A stretch of DNA of 46,505 nt from an uncultured Acetobacteraceae bacterium (lineage in GTDB: Bacteria; Pseudomonadota; Alphaproteobacteria; Acetobacterales; Acetobacteraceae), in NCBI GenBank assembly GCA_903918195.1, contig CAIXDS010000238.1, positions 1 to 46,505 on the forward strand, given 5' to 3'. The notes below the pieces were generated by a model. It did not search any database and was not told the DNA's origin. It was given only the letters and a program-made list of their open reading frames with translations. Shown in pieces: positions 17,641 through 29,439 of the stretch (the first letter of the stretch is position 1; every line of letters starts with the position of its first letter). A program made the position numbers and the translations under genes.

Positions 17641-18274
17641 GAACGCCGTCCGACAAGGTGCCTATATAATGGATGGCATCGAAGGCGGTTTGACCGACGA
17701 AATCGACCCCCAGGGCATCCGCTGAGCATTGCCTGAGCGCGGCTCCGCCGGCCAGCACTCTGACGTGTTTGAGTCCGGCGGTGCGCAGTGCCGGCTTTAC
17801 TCCTCGTACCAGCGGAATGACGCTGGAAATCAGACCGCTGACGCACACCGCCACAGCCCCGCTTTCGGCAACAGCCTTGACCAACGCGGCAACCGATACG
17901 TCCTTGCCACAATCGATCACCCTGAAATGAGCACCGGCCAGGACGGTCTTGAGGATAGCTTTGCCGATATCGTGAATATCACCCTCAAGAACGGCGATGA
18001 CGACGCTTGCGCGCGGATTGGGCATATCTCCGCCTGCGGGAAACAGCAGATTTGTCACCGCCATCACCGCGCGCCCAGCCAGCATGATTTCTAGAAGATT
18101 GAATTGTTCGGCGGTACATTTGCGGTCAAGCGCCGCCATCGCCATTTCAATGCCGCCTCTTACTATTTCCGCTGGCAGACACCCCTGGGCAATCATCTCT
18201 TTGACCAGCACCAGGCAGCGCTCCCGGTCACCGTCGACCAGAGCCGCCACGAGAACATCGAAGTTACAGTCCAT
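17627..18274 (-). CDS. Corrinoid (B12-binding) methyl-carrier protein, MtaC/MtbC-like
   Basis: A 215-residue protein. The N-terminal helical cap domain (about 1-85, EIVRGGIEMAMAALDRKCTA) is followed by a Rossmann-type B12-binding domain with the lower-axial-ligand motif DIHDIG (in VLEGDIHDIGKAI), the conserved Ser region VCVSGLISSV and the nucleotide-loop GG in VLAGGAAL. It carries a methyl group on cobalt between two methyltransferases. ATG 18274 matches the usual N-terminus of the family; a TTG at 18370 would add 32 residues without similarity to it. First gene of the four-gene operon. No substrate-specific (MT1) methyltransferase is encoded nearby. Confidence 0.88.
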   Translation of the reverse strand: MDCNFDVLVAALVDGDRERCLVLVKEMIAQGCLPAEIVRGGIEMAMAALDRKCTAEQFNLLEIMLAGRAVMAVTNLLFPAGGDMPNPRASVVIAVLEGDIHDIGKAILKTVLAGAHFRVIDCGKDVSVAALVKAVAESGAVAVCVSGLISSVIPLVRGVKPALRTAGLKHVRVLAGGAALRQCSADALGVDFVGQTAFDAIHYIGTLSDGVHASH

Positions 18275-19107
18275 GATCTCTATCGCGCCATATTCATTCG
18301 GGATGCCCCGATGAACGGTCAATTCGGCCGTACGACACCGGATATAGTCACCGATCTGGGCATGCTGCAACGGTGGGGTCGGTCAGAGGCCTTCCAGCCG
18401 CCAGACAGCAGGCATGTCGCAAAAGGCCCCAGTATGGAAACCGGCCGGTGGTGTTCCGCACACGATCTTTCGCCGCGGCGGTGCAGGACGCCGCGCCATG
18501 TTGGAGGGGGATCTGTCCTGGCCAGGGCCGACGCAGGCGTGTCGAAATTACCCAGAAAGCGCTGTCCTGTTCCCCGTTGTCGGGGACCTGATCGCTGGCC
18601 GTTTGGAGCAGCATGCGGGGCGGTGGGACTCGACGATTCCCGGCTGCGCCAGGCGGCAGCGCTGTCCCGGATGGCAGAGCGGATCGGCACTGCATATCCT
18701 GTATGACGGATTGGGAACGAGGGTGGCGATCCGAAGCTGTTGGGCCTGCCGGAGACCGACGCAGAGCCGACCTCGTAACCTCGACGCTCAGGCTCGGCAA
18801 ACTCCTGGATTGGGTGTGCGAGCGCGAGCTTGGGCTCCGTGAAGCGCCGGCGCAGGTGGCACGCTGCGCGACAAAGAATGGGTGCCAATCCAATGGAAGT
18901 GGGAACTCATGCGCTGGTTGGACGTTCCGACCAAGGAAGCCGTCATAGCCCATGCGTCTGAGCGGGGGAGTTAACATCATAACTGACCGTGCGTAACCTA
19001 GGAATTACCGAGCGAGACCGAGTAATTGAACTTTATCGGCTTTTGCAGTGCCTAAATTAGGTGCGGAAAGCCCGCCCGCGTGGTGTTTCCAAGCGGGGTG
19101 GAGCCGG
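18275..19107. other. 833-bp region with degraded coding signal
   Basis: No intact gene is convincing here. On the plus strand a protein-like stretch (LVTSTLRLGKLLDWVCEREL at about 18775-18835) runs into a change of frame near 18855, after which an open segment at 18861-18974 (DKEWVPIQWKWELMRWLDVP, ending HASERGS and TAA) continues. Upstream frames also show broken protein-like patches (FPVVGDLIAGRLEQHAGRWD). I read this as a decayed gene of unknown family. The promoter of the corrinoid operon should also lie at the left edge of this region, but I cannot point to it. Confidence 0.35.
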
Positions 19108-20409
19108 CTACAGGTTCGCTACCTTCTTGACGAAGATCGTGACGCCCCCGTTGAGTGTCTCGGCGTTCCGAGAAAGCTCGGAGGAGGCCATGAGCACCTG
19201 TTCCGCATTGTAGCCGGTCTCGCCTGCCCCCTGGGTTACGCCGCTGATATTGCTGGCGAGCCTCCGCGTCCCCTCGGCAGCCGACTGGACGCTGCGGGCA
19301 ATCTCCTGGGTCGCTGCGCCTTGCTCCTCCACAGCGGCGGCGATGGATGCAGCGATGCCGTCAATCTCATGGATTCTGCCGCCGATGGCCGTGATAGCTT
19401 TGGCGGCTTCGCCAGCGACGGACTGGATCTCTGACACCTGCGCGCTGATGTCGCCGATCGCCCGGCCGGTCTGCTGGGCAAGGGATTTCACCTCGCTGGC
19501 GACCACCGCGAACCCTTTCCCCGCGTCTCCGGCGCGCGCCGCCTCGATGGTGGCGTTCAACGCCAGCAGATTGGTCTGGCTGGCAATCTCGCTGATGAGT
19601 TGAACGATGGCGCCGACCTTCTGGGCTGCGCCGTTCAGGCTGTCGATGGTCCCTCTCGTGCGCTCCGCTTCGCCCACCGCGGTCCGGGCGACAGCCGACG
19701 AGTGCGCCACTTGCCGCGAGATTTCCATGATGGAACTTGTCAATTCCTCCGCCGCCACGGCAACGGTCTCAGCGCTGGCGGCAGTGCCGTCAGTCGCGTC
19801 GGTGGCGGCCTTCGCTTGCTCCGCCAGGCGCGTTGCCGTCGCAAACATTGCCTCCGCGCTGGCATGCAGTTCCGTCGCGGCCGACGATATCCCGGTCACT
19901 GCGTCGGCGACATTGGTCTCGGCGAACCGCTGGAAGTCGCGTACCTTCGCTTCCGTCGCGGCGGTCGTCTCGTTCAGTGCACGCGCAGCCCGACCGAACG
20001 CCCCTGGCAGGCCCCGCGTCAGTACCTTGCGGAAATAATGTCCACGACTGACCTGCTCCATCGATCCAGTAGCCTCGCGGACGAAAGCGTCGGTTATGTC
20101 CAGCAGTCGGTTGACGCTGCGCTGCGTATCCCCCAGCAGTCCCGGAACGGGAATATCAAGGATGCGCACCTCCAGATCACCGTCACCGGCCGCCTTGCAT
20201 ATCTGCGCGATGCCGCACAGCGTCTGCTCGGTCCGCCTCACGGCCAGGGCCGCACCACCCACACTCAAGACCGCCATACCATCGGCGAGGGCAGCCCAAA
20301 TCCACCCGCAGTCCAACGGGAGGGCGGCGAAGACAGCGCCTGCCACCACGAGTGCCGCCGCCAGGGCCAGGCATATCCTGGTCTCAGACAGAGAAGACAA
20401 ATTCGTCAT
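19108..20409 (-). CDS. Methyl-accepting chemotaxis protein (signalling half of an Aer-like pair)
   Basis: A 433-residue chemoreceptor. Two short membrane segments (about 10-60) with almost no periplasmic loop are followed by a HAMP-like linker and a long MCP signalling domain with the conserved tip [20 protein letters not shown]. There is no ligand-binding domain. The preceding gene encodes a lone PAS protein and overlaps this one by 26 bases, so the two together look like Aer divided into sensor and transducer. ATG 20409 ([11 protein letters not shown]) is the likely start; the frame upstream shadows the PAS gene. Confidence 0.88.
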   Translation of the reverse strand: MTNLSSLSETRICLALAAALVVAGAVFAALPLDCGWIWAALADGMAVLSVGGAALAVRRTEQTLCGIAQICKAAGDGDLEVRILDIPVPGLLGDTQRSVNRLLDITDAFVREATGSMEQVSRGHYFRKVLTRGLPGAFGRAARALNETTAATEAKVRDFQRFAETNVADAVTGISSAATELHASAEAMFATATRLAEQAKAATDATDGTAASAETVAVAAEELTSSIMEISRQVAHSSAVARTAVGEAERTRGTIDSLNGAAQKVGAIVQLISEIASQTNLLALNATIEAARAGDAGKGFAVVASEVKSLAQQTGRAIGDISAQVSEIQSVAGEAAKAITAIGGRIHEIDGIAASIAAAVEEQGAATQEIARSVQSAAEGTRRLASNISGVTQGAGETGYNAEQVLMASSELSRNAETLNGGVTIFVKKVANL

Positions 20410-20908
20410 AGGAAATGTCCTGCCGACGCAAATCAGAAATGAGGTGCTCAAACGCTTGCAGCATGCCCTGCTTCCGGTCCGGCGCACGATGCTCGATTTC
20501 CAGTAGGCTTCGATAGAGCGAGGCGACCTTCGCGACTTGGTCACGGTCAGGTTTGCGGCGGTTGGAATGGTAGCCGATGATGTTGCCTTTTACGTCGCAG
20601 GTCGGTGTCACGTGGGCGAAGACCCAGTATGGAGCGCCGTCTTTCGCCATGTTGAGAACATAGGCGAATATCTCTTTCTTTGCCTCAATCGTGTCCCACA
20701 ACAACTTGAAGACGCACCGCGGCATGTCAGGATGTCGGACAATGCTGTGAGGAGCACCCAGAAGTTCGCCAACGGTATATTGGGAGACGCGTGCGAACAC
20801 ATCGTTCGCATAGGTTATCCGTCCCCGAGGATCGGTCTTGCTGACGATAATCTCGTTCTCGTCGAACGGACTCTCTCGGTTCGATGACGTTACTATTTGC
20901 GCAGCCAC
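20384..20908 (-). CDS. Aer-type PAS sensor protein
   Basis: A 174-residue protein made of one PAS domain ([20 protein letters not shown], then [38 protein letters not shown] and YWVFAHVTP), matching the Aer/PAS-MCP N-terminal class that often binds FAD and senses redox or oxygen. A short C-terminal helical region (about 120-174) could contact the MCP. GTG 20908 is preferred because GGAGGG lies 5-10 bases upstream; TTG 20929 is the longer alternative. Its end overlaps the MCP gene. Confidence 0.8.
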   Translation of the reverse strand: MAAQIVTSSNRESPFDENEIIVSKTDPRGRITYANDVFARVSQYTVGELLGAPHSIVRHPDMPRCVFKLLWDTIEAKKEIFAYVLNMAKDGAPYWVFAHVTPTCDVKGNIIGYHSNRRKPDRDQVAKVASLYRSLLEIEHRAPDRKQGMLQAFEHLISDLRRQDISYDEFVFSV

Positions 20909-21002
20909 GCTTGCCCTCCATGTGGTCAAGTAGTAACGGTCGGTATCATGGGCGGATTACCCATCCGTTTACGGTTGCGGAGCCGACCGCACTGGCAACC
21001 GC

Positions 21003-21347
21003 TCAGTGAACGCCGCCTGCCCTGACTGCATTGGCCAGTTCGCGATCGGCGCTGTCGATATGCCGCAGCAGCCATTCCTGCAGGAATCTCATTGTCAGGC
21101 TGAGGCTACGCGTATCGCACCCGGCAGCGCAGTTCCGCAGGTCGTCGAGCAGATGCGCATGGCTTTCGCGGTGCGCCACGGCACCCGCGAATCCGTGCTG
21201 ATCCATGAGCCGCTCCTCGCTCTCAAAGTGGTGTCGCGTGTTGGTGTCGTTGGCGCGTTTCAGGCCGTCCATGTCGGCCATGAGCGCGGCCAGCCCGAAA
21301 TTGGCGTCGCGGGCGTCGACGATGGCAGCCCGGAGGCAGTCCAGCAC
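21003..21347 (-). CDS. GGDEF-fragment/hemerythrin chimera (probable pseudogene)
   Basis: A 114-residue frame. The C-terminal two thirds is the second half of a bacteriohemerythrin: HHFESEERLM, HRESHAH and a final LLRHIDSAD, which supply five of the usual di-iron ligands; the N-terminal helix with the first His is missing. Instead, the residues before it (ALVLDCLRAAI, LAALMADMDGLKRANDT) are the start of a GGDEF diguanylate cyclase domain. The same frame, still open upstream of the GTG start, even reads LTGLPNR, the canonical GGDEF opening. A deletion seems to have joined the two genes. An oxygen-binding function is doubtful. Confidence 0.7.
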   Translation of the reverse strand: MLDCLRAAIVDARDANFGLAALMADMDGLKRANDTNTRHHFESEERLMDQHGFAGAVAHRESHAHLLDDLRNCAAGCDTRSLSLTMRFLQEWLLRHIDSADRELANAVRAGGVH

Positions 21348-21987
21348 CAGCGCTCGGTTTGGTAACCCCGTTAGGATAGCAGGCGGGATACCGAGGCCGG
21401 GTCAGCTCATCCGGCTCGGTAGGAGCATCGGCCACAATGCATGCCCTCATCGAGTCATCTCCATCGTCAGCCGGCGAAGCAGAGGTCATGGCGTGACCTG
21501 TTAGATAAACAACGCCAAGCTAGAACAAAACAAGCCCGACCAACCGGCAGCCTGCGAAGAGGCAAGGTTGAGGGGTGCCACCATGGGCGGTTCGGCGTGC
21601 CCCACCCCGCTTACGGCTGCCCGATGACCGGCGGCAGCGACCGCCGGAGACAGGAAGATCTGCGTTGGATCCGTCTGTTGCAGCCGATGCGGGAATAATT
21701 CCGCCAGGCGCGGTAAGCAGGATCATCGCGCTTGGCTGAAAAAAGCGGCTGGATTCGAGCCGTTCTTCCTCCTGTGTTGGCCGTGCAAGCGTCGAACCCC
21801 TGCCCTGCCAGGTCCGCTCCTTCACCGAAGCGGACGGAAGATCGGCACCGGCACTGGGGTACCCCCCAGGTATGGGACGGTCTCCTCCCCCTATGGAATT
21901 CCTATGCTCCGGCCGGACCGGTCCTCTCGCTTTCCTATGCCGCCGCGCCGATCATTCCCGCTCACGTCACATCCGCGGGGACCAGAC
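21348..21987. other. 640-bp gap upstream of the kdp operon
   Basis: Apart from the open GGDEF remnant at its left edge (to about 21395), I see no gene. The kdp promoter and KdpE site should lie here, but no close match to the E. coli KdpE box was found. Confidence 0.4.
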
Positions 21988-22071
21988 ATGCTCGACATCG
22001 TCTTCCTGGCCGCCGGGCTGGCCTTCCTCGGCCTTTGCCTGGCCTACGTTCAGCTCTGCGACCGGCTCTGA
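21988..22071 (+). CDS. 27-residue membrane peptide heading the kdp operon
   Basis: The frame begins MLDIVFLAAGLAFLGL and ends AYVQLCDRL: one hydrophobic helix followed by a short polar end containing Cys-Asp-Arg. It lies 12 bases before kdpF. A peptide of identical length with the same pattern (MTDLLML...YAGLCRFI) precedes the second kdpA at 32636, so the frame is very likely real. It is not KdpF, which follows separately. A role as an accessory Kdp subunit is inference. Confidence 0.6.
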   Translation: MLDIVFLAAGLAFLGLCLAYVQLCDRL

Positions 22072-22083
22072 GGGGATCCTCCC

Positions 22084-22173
22084 ATGGTTATCGATTACGC
22101 GCTCGGCGGTCTGGTGACCGCCGGACTGCTCGTCTACCTGGTCTGGGCGCTGCTACGCCCCGAACGTTTCTGA
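22084..22173 (+). CDS. kdpF: KdpF, small stabilising subunit of the K+-transporting ATPase
   Basis: A 29-residue single-helix protein (MVIDYALGG, then [14 protein letters not shown]) with the typical KdpF ending. It sits 10 bases upstream of kdpA. KdpF binds KdpA in the membrane and stabilises the KdpFABC complex like a lipid. Confidence 0.85.
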   Translation: MVIDYALGGLVTAGLLVYLVWALLRPERF

Positions 22174-22183
22174 GGCCCCGCCG

Positions 22184-23893
22184 ATGACAGCCAACGGCTG
22201 GGTCCAGATCGCGCTGTTCGCCGCGATCATCATCGCCCTCACCGCCCCGGTCGGTGCCTATCTGGCCGCCATCGCCGAGGGACGGCGGGTTTTCCTCACC
22301 CCTGTGCTCGGGCCGGTGGAGCGTGGCCTGTATTGGCTCGGCGGCATCGATCCGAAACGTGAGCAGAGCTGGGTCGGTTACGCGGTCGCCATGCTGTTGT
22401 TCAAGGCCGCCGGATTTGTGCTGCTGTATGCGCTGTTGCGGCTGCAGGACTGGCTGCCGTTCAATCCGGCCGGCCAGCCCGCGGTGCCGCCCGATCTGTC
22501 GTTCAACACCGCAGTCAGCTTCCTGACCAACACCAACTGGCAGAGCTACGGCGGCGAGACGACGATGTCGTATTTCTCGCAGATGGCCGGGCTCACGGTG
22601 CAGAATTTCGTTAGCGCCGCCGCCGGCATCGCCATCGCCATTGCCTTCGTGCGCGGTTTCGCGCGCCGGTCGGCCGGCACCATCGGCAATTACTGGGCCG
22701 ATCTGGTGCGTATCACGCTGTACGTGCTGCTGCCGTTCTCGCTTGTCATCGCCCTGGTGTTTGTCTGGCAGGGGGTACCGCAGACACTTGCCCCTTACGT
22801 GGACGCCACCACGCTGGAGGGCGCGAAACAGACCATTGCCCTCGGCCCGGTCGCCTCGCAGGAAGCGATCAAGATGCTCGGCACCAATGGCGGCGGGTTC
22901 TTCAACGCCAATTCGGCCCACCCGTTCGAGAACCCGACGGCGCTCACCAACCTGATCCAGATGATCGCCATCTTCACCCTCGGCGCCGGCCTGACATCGA
23001 TGTTCGGCCGCATGGTCGGCGACAGGCGGCAAGGCTGGGCGGTGTTCGCCGCCATGGGCCTGCTGTTCCTCGCCGGCGTCGCCATCGCGTACTGGTCGGA
23101 AGCCCAGGGCAACCCGTTACTCACCGCGCTCGGCGTCGATCCGTCCCTCGGCAACATGGAGGGCAAGGAAGTCCGCTTCGGCACCGCCCTCAGCGCGCTG
23201 TTCGCTACCGTGACCACCGATGCATCCTGCGGCGCGGTGAACGCCATGCACGAGAGTTTTCTCCCGCTTGGCGGCGCGGTGCCACTGGTCAACATGATGC
23301 TGGGCGAAATCATTTATGGCGGCGTCGGCTCGGGGCTGTACGGCTTCCTGCTGTTCGCCATCGTCGCTGTGTTCGTCGCCGGGCTGATGGTCGGGCGCAC
23401 CCCGGAATACCTGGGCAAGAAGATCGAGGCGAAGGAGGTGAAAATGACCATGCTGGCCATTCTCTGCCTGCCGCTCGCCATGCTGGGCTTCACCGCGGTC
23501 GCGGTGGTGCTACCTGGCGCGGTCGCGGCGATTTCCGCCAGTGGGCCGCACGGCTTCACCGAGGCGCTGTATGCTTATGTGTCCGCAGCAGCGAACAACG
23601 GCAGCGCTTTCGCCGGGCTGTCGGCCAATAGCCCATGGTGGAACACCTCGCTCGCATTCGGCATGCTGATCGGGCGCTTCTTCGTCATCATCCCGGCACT
23701 CGCCATCGCCGGATCGCTGGCGGCTAAGAAGACCGTGCCGCCGTCGGCCGGCACCTTCCCCACCAACGGGCCGCTGTTTGTCGGCTTGGTTGTCGGCGTC
23801 ATTCTGATCGTCGGCGGCCTCACCTTCTTTCCTTCCCTCGCCCTTGGCCCCATCGTCGAGCACTTCGCGATGGCCGCCGGCACGACGTACTGA
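22184..23893 (+). CDS. kdpA: KdpA, K+-channel-like subunit of the Kdp ATPase
   Basis: A 569-residue polytopic membrane protein of the SKT family. The four selectivity-filter loops read [38 protein letters not shown] and ANNGSAFAG, all standard for high-affinity potassium uptake. It forms the K+ entry path and passes ions to KdpB. Length and motifs match the family fully. kdpB follows after 8 bases. Confidence 0.97.
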   Translation: MTANGWVQIALFAAIIIALTAPVGAYLAAIAEGRRVFLTPVLGPVERGLYWLGGIDPKREQSWVGYAVAMLLFKAAGFVLLYALLRLQDWLPFNPAGQPAVPPDLSFNTAVSFLTNTNWQSYGGETTMSYFSQMAGLTVQNFVSAAAGIAIAIAFVRGFARRSAGTIGNYWADLVRITLYVLLPFSLVIALVFVWQGVPQTLAPYVDATTLEGAKQTIALGPVASQEAIKMLGTNGGGFFNANSAHPFENPTALTNLIQMIAIFTLGAGLTSMFGRMVGDRRQGWAVFAAMGLLFLAGVAIAYWSEAQGNPLLTALGVDPSLGNMEGKEVRFGTALSALFATVTTDASCGAVNAMHESFLPLGGAVPLVNMMLGEIIYGGVGSGLYGFLLFAIVAVFVAGLMVGRTPEYLGKKIEAKEVKMTMLAILCLPLAMLGFTAVAVVLPGAVAAISASGPHGFTEALYAYVSAAANNGSAFAGLSANSPWWNTSLAFGMLIGRFFVIIPALAIAGSLAAKKTVPPSAGTFPTNGPLFVGLVVGVILIVGGLTFFPSLALGPIVEHFAMAAGTTY

Positions 23894-23901
23894 GGCGCCC
23901 C

Positions 23902-25995
<2,094 letters not shown>

Positions 25996-26018
25996 AACTG
26001 CTCCGAGGAGTTCCGCCC

Positions 26019-26624
26019 ATGCTTCGCGACATCCGTCCCGCCATCACCCTCATGCTGGCACTGACCGTGCTTCTCGGCATCGCCTATCCGTTGGCGATCA
26101 CCGGCATCGCGCAGGCGGTGTTTCCGCATCAGGCCAATGGCAGCCTGATCGAGCGCGACCGGCACGTGATCGGCTCGGCGCTGCTCGGCCAGAATTTTTC
26201 CACCGCGCGCTATTTCCACGGCCGCCCCTCGGCGACCACCGACACCGACCCGAACGACGCGACGAAAACCATCTCGGCGCCGTACAACGCGGCCAACTCG
26301 GCCGGCTCCAATCTGGCACCGACCGCCAGGGCGCTGGTCGACCGGGCGCAGGCGGATGTCGCGACCCTCCACCAGGAAGCCCCCGGCGCGCCGATCCCGG
26401 CCGATCTGGTCACCACCTCGGCCAGCGGCCTCGACCCCGACATTTCGCCCGCTGCGGCCCTGCTGCAGGTCAAGCGCGTCGCCGCGGCGCGGCACATCCC
26501 GGAAGCGGCATTGCGTGCGCTGGTCGAACAATCCGTCCAGGAACGCACCCTCGGCGTGCTCGGCGAGCCGCGTGTCAACGTGCTGGCACTCAACCTGGTG
26601 CTGGACGGGCTGAAGGTGCACTGA
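26019..26624 (+). CDS. kdpC: KdpC, accessory subunit of the Kdp ATPase
   Basis: A 201-residue protein with one N-terminal membrane helix (about 8-30) and a soluble domain with family motifs GSALLGQNFS, YFHGRPSAT, SGSLDPDI-like SGLDPDISPAAA and VNVLALNL. KdpC stabilises the complex and helps ATP binding. ATG 26019 is preceded by GAGGAG at 26005-26010. Confidence 0.95.
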   Translation: MLRDIRPAITLMLALTVLLGIAYPLAITGIAQAVFPHQANGSLIERDRHVIGSALLGQNFSTARYFHGRPSATTDTDPNDATKTISAPYNAANSAGSNLAPTARALVDRAQADVATLHQEAPGAPIPADLVTTSASGLDPDISPAAALLQVKRVAAARHIPEAALRALVEQSVQERTLGVLGEPRVNVLALNLVLDGLKVH

Positions 26625-26655
26625 CCTGAACCCGCGCAGGATGCGCTGAAACCGC

Positions 26656-29439
26656 ATGTCGGACCGCGACATCCGTCCCTCGCCCGAAGCGCTGCTGAAG
26701 CAGGCCGCCCGCGACTCAGGTCGCGGGCGGCTGAAGATCTTCCTCGGCGCCGCTCCCGGCGTGGGCAAGACTTACGAAATGCTCGCCAGTGCCCAGGCGC
26801 GCCGGCGCGAGGGAACAGACATCGTCGTCGGCCTGGTCGAGACGCACGGCCGAGCCGAAACGGCCGCGCTGCTGGAAGGGCTGCAGGTCCTGCCCCGCCG
26901 CCGGGTGGAGTATCGCGGCAACACGCTGGAGGAGATGGACCTCGACGCCCTGCTGGCCCGCCGCCCGGCGCTCGCCCTGGTCGATGAACTCGCCCACAGC
27001 AACGCGCCGGGCAGCCGCCATCCGAAACGCTACATGGATGTGGACGAACTGCTGGAAGCCGGCATCGATGTCTGGACCACGCTGAATATCCAGCACGTCG
27101 AAAGCCTCAACGACGTGGTTGCCCACATCACCCGCATCCGTGTGCGCGAGACGGTGCCGGACGGCGTGCTCGACCGCGCCGATGAAATCGAGGTGATCGA
27201 TCTCACCCCCGACGACCTCATGCAGCGGCTGCGCGAGGGCAAGGTCTATGTGGCGCAGACCGCGTCGCGCGCGCTCGGCCATTATTTCTCCCCCGGCAAC
27301 CTGACCGCGCTGCGCGAGCTGGCGCTGCGGCGCACCGCCCAGCGGGTGGACGCGCAGCTGCTCGACCACATGCAGGCGCACGCCATCAGCGGCCCCTGGC
27401 CGGCCGGCGACCGCGTGCTGGTGGCGATCAGCGGCGGCGGCAACGCGGCGGCGCTGGTGCGCTACGGCCGCCGCGCCGGCGAGCGGCTGCGCGCGCCCTG
27501 GACGGCGCTGCATGTCGAGACCGCCTCCCGCGCCGAATTGTCCGAGGCGGCGCGCAGCAGCGTCACCGACGCACTCCGCCTCGCCGAGCGGCTGGGCGGC
27601 GAGGCGGTGACCATCCCCGGCCATGACGTCGCCGGCGACATTCTGTCTTTTGCCCGCGAGCGCAATTTTTCGCATCTGGTCATTGGCAAGCCGGCGCTGC
27701 GCGGCGTGTTCACCTGGTTGCGCGGCAGCATCACCACCGCGCTGATCGCGCGCGCCGGCGACATATCGGTGCATGTGGTGGGCAGCAGCGAGCGCAAACC
27801 CGCCCGCGCCCCGGCCGGGCCGGCGGTACTGACGCAGCCGGCGCGGGCCTGGCCGTATCTGGCGAGCACCGGCTGCGTCGCCGCGGCGGTGCTGCTCGGG
27901 CTGGCGCTGCAACAGGTGCTGACCGCCAGCAACATCTCGCTGGTGTTCCTCACCGCGGTGCTGATCGCCGCTGCCTCATTCGGCTTATGGCCGTCGTTGT
28001 ACGCGTGTCTTGGCAGCGTCCTCGCCTATAATTTCTTTTTCCTCCCGCCGGTCTACACCTTCACCATCGCTGACCCGGAGAACGTGGTCGCGCTGTTCTT
28101 CTTCCTGATCGCTGCCCTGATCGCCAGCAACCTCGCCGCCGGCATGCGCGCCCAGGCGCTGGCGGCACGCGGGCGGGCGGGCACCACCGAGGAACTGTAT
28201 CGCTTCAGCCGCAAGCTGGCCGGCATCCTCGATATGGACGACCTGCTCTGGGCCACCGCCTACCAGGTCGCCACCATGCTGAAGGTCCGCGTCGTGCTAC
28301 TGCTGCCGCAAGGCAAAGCGAACGGCGAGTCCGGCGGCGAGGGCATCGCAGTGCGCGCCGGCTACCCGCCCGAGGACGAGCTCGACGCCGCCGATCTGGC
28401 CGCCGCCGCCTGGTGCTGGAAGAACAACCGCGAGGCCGGCCGCGGCGCCGACACGCTGCCCGGCGCGCCCCGCCTGTTCTTGCCGTTGCGCACCGGCAGC
28501 GGTTCGGTGGGCGTGCTCGGCATCAACCGCGAAGGGGGCGCCGCCGATGCCGTCCGCCCGCTGCTCGCCCCCGACCAGCGCCGCCTGCTCGACGCGCTGG
28601 CCGACCAGGCGGCGGTGGCGATCGAGCGGATCAACCTCGCCGCCGATGTCGATCGCACCCGCCTGCTGGCCGAGACCGAACGGCTGCGCTCGGCGCTGCT
28701 GACCTCGATTTCACACGATCTGCGCACCCCGCTGGCCGCCATCCTGGGGGCGGCGAGCGGGTTGGAGAGCTATCACGCGCTGCTCGACGAGGCCGGGCGG
28801 CGGGACCTGCTCGCCACCATTCGCGACGAGGCCGAGCGGCTGAACCGCTTCGTCGGCAACCTGCTCGATATGACGCGGCTGGAATCCGGCGCGCTGGCGC
28901 CGCGGCTGGAAGCGGCCGATCTGGGCGAGATGGTCGGCGCGGCGCTGGCCCGGGCCGGGCGCGTGCTGGCCGACCACCGGGTGGAGATAGACCTCGCCCC
29001 CGACCTGCCGCTGCTCAAGATCGACCCAGTGCTGTTCGAGCAGGTGCTGTTCAACCTGCTCGACAACGCAGCAAAATACGCCCCCGAGGGCAGCACCGTC
29101 ACCCTGCGCGCCTGGCACGAGACGGGCCCCGGAACGGCGGGCCAGGGGCGGGGGCGGCTGGTGCGGCTGCAGGTGATCGACGAGGGGCCGGGTCTGCCGG
29201 AGGACGCGCTCGAACTTGTGTTCGACAAGTTCCGCCGCATCCCCGGCGGCGACCGCCAGCGCGCCGGCACCGGGCTCGGGCTCGCGATCTGCCGCGGCTT
29301 CGTCGAGGCGATGGGCGGCAGCGTCGTCGCCGCCAACCGACGCGACCGCTCCGGCGCGGTGTTCACTGTCACCCTCCCGGTCCAGCCGGCCGACGATGCT
29401 GTTCCGGCCGAGCACGAAGCTGCGGCGCCGCCGCCATGA
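26656..29439 (+). CDS. kdpD: KdpD, K+-responsive sensor histidine kinase
   Basis: A 927-residue protein. The N-terminal KdpD domain carries Walker A GAAPGVGKTYEML and Walker B-like LALVDELAHSNAPGSRH, followed by a universal-stress-like domain (about 250-375), four clustered membrane helices (about 395-495), a GAF domain, the HisKA box SISHDLRTPLAAILGAAS and an HATPase domain (LLDNAAKYAPEGS, DEGPGLP, GTGLGLAI). It senses low K+ or turgor and phosphorylates KdpE. Its stop overlaps kdpE (ATGA). Confidence 0.96.
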   Translation: MSDRDIRPSPEALLKQAARDSGRGRLKIFLGAAPGVGKTYEMLASAQARRREGTDIVVGLVETHGRAETAALLEGLQVLPRRRVEYRGNTLEEMDLDALLARRPALALVDELAHSNAPGSRHPKRYMDVDELLEAGIDVWTTLNIQHVESLNDVVAHITRIRVRETVPDGVLDRADEIEVIDLTPDDLMQRLREGKVYVAQTASRALGHYFSPGNLTALRELALRRTAQRVDAQLLDHMQAHAISGPWPAGDRVLVAISGGGNAAALVRYGRRAGERLRAPWTALHVETASRAELSEAARSSVTDALRLAERLGGEAVTIPGHDVAGDILSFARERNFSHLVIGKPALRGVFTWLRGSITTALIARAGDISVHVVGSSERKPARAPAGPAVLTQPARAWPYLASTGCVAAAVLLGLALQQVLTASNISLVFLTAVLIAAASFGLWPSLYACLGSVLAYNFFFLPPVYTFTIADPENVVALFFFLIAALIASNLAAGMRAQALAARGRAGTTEELYRFSRKLAGILDMDDLLWATAYQVATMLKVRVVLLLPQGKANGESGGEGIAVRAGYPPEDELDAADLAAAAWCWKNNREAGRGADTLPGAPRLFLPLRTGSGSVGVLGINREGGAADAVRPLLAPDQRRLLDALADQAAVAIERINLAADVDRTRLLAETERLRSALLTSISHDLRTPLAAILGAASGLESYHALLDEAGRRDLLATIRDEAERLNRFVGNLLDMTRLESGALAPRLEAADLGEMVGAALARAGRVLADHRVEIDLAPDLPLLKIDPVLFEQVLFNLLDNAAKYAPEGSTVTLRAWHETGPGTAGQGRGRLVRLQVIDEGPGLPEDALELVFDKFRRIPGGDRQRAGTGLGLAICRGFVEAMGGSVVAANRRDRSGAVFTVTLPVQPADDAVPAEHEAAAPPP

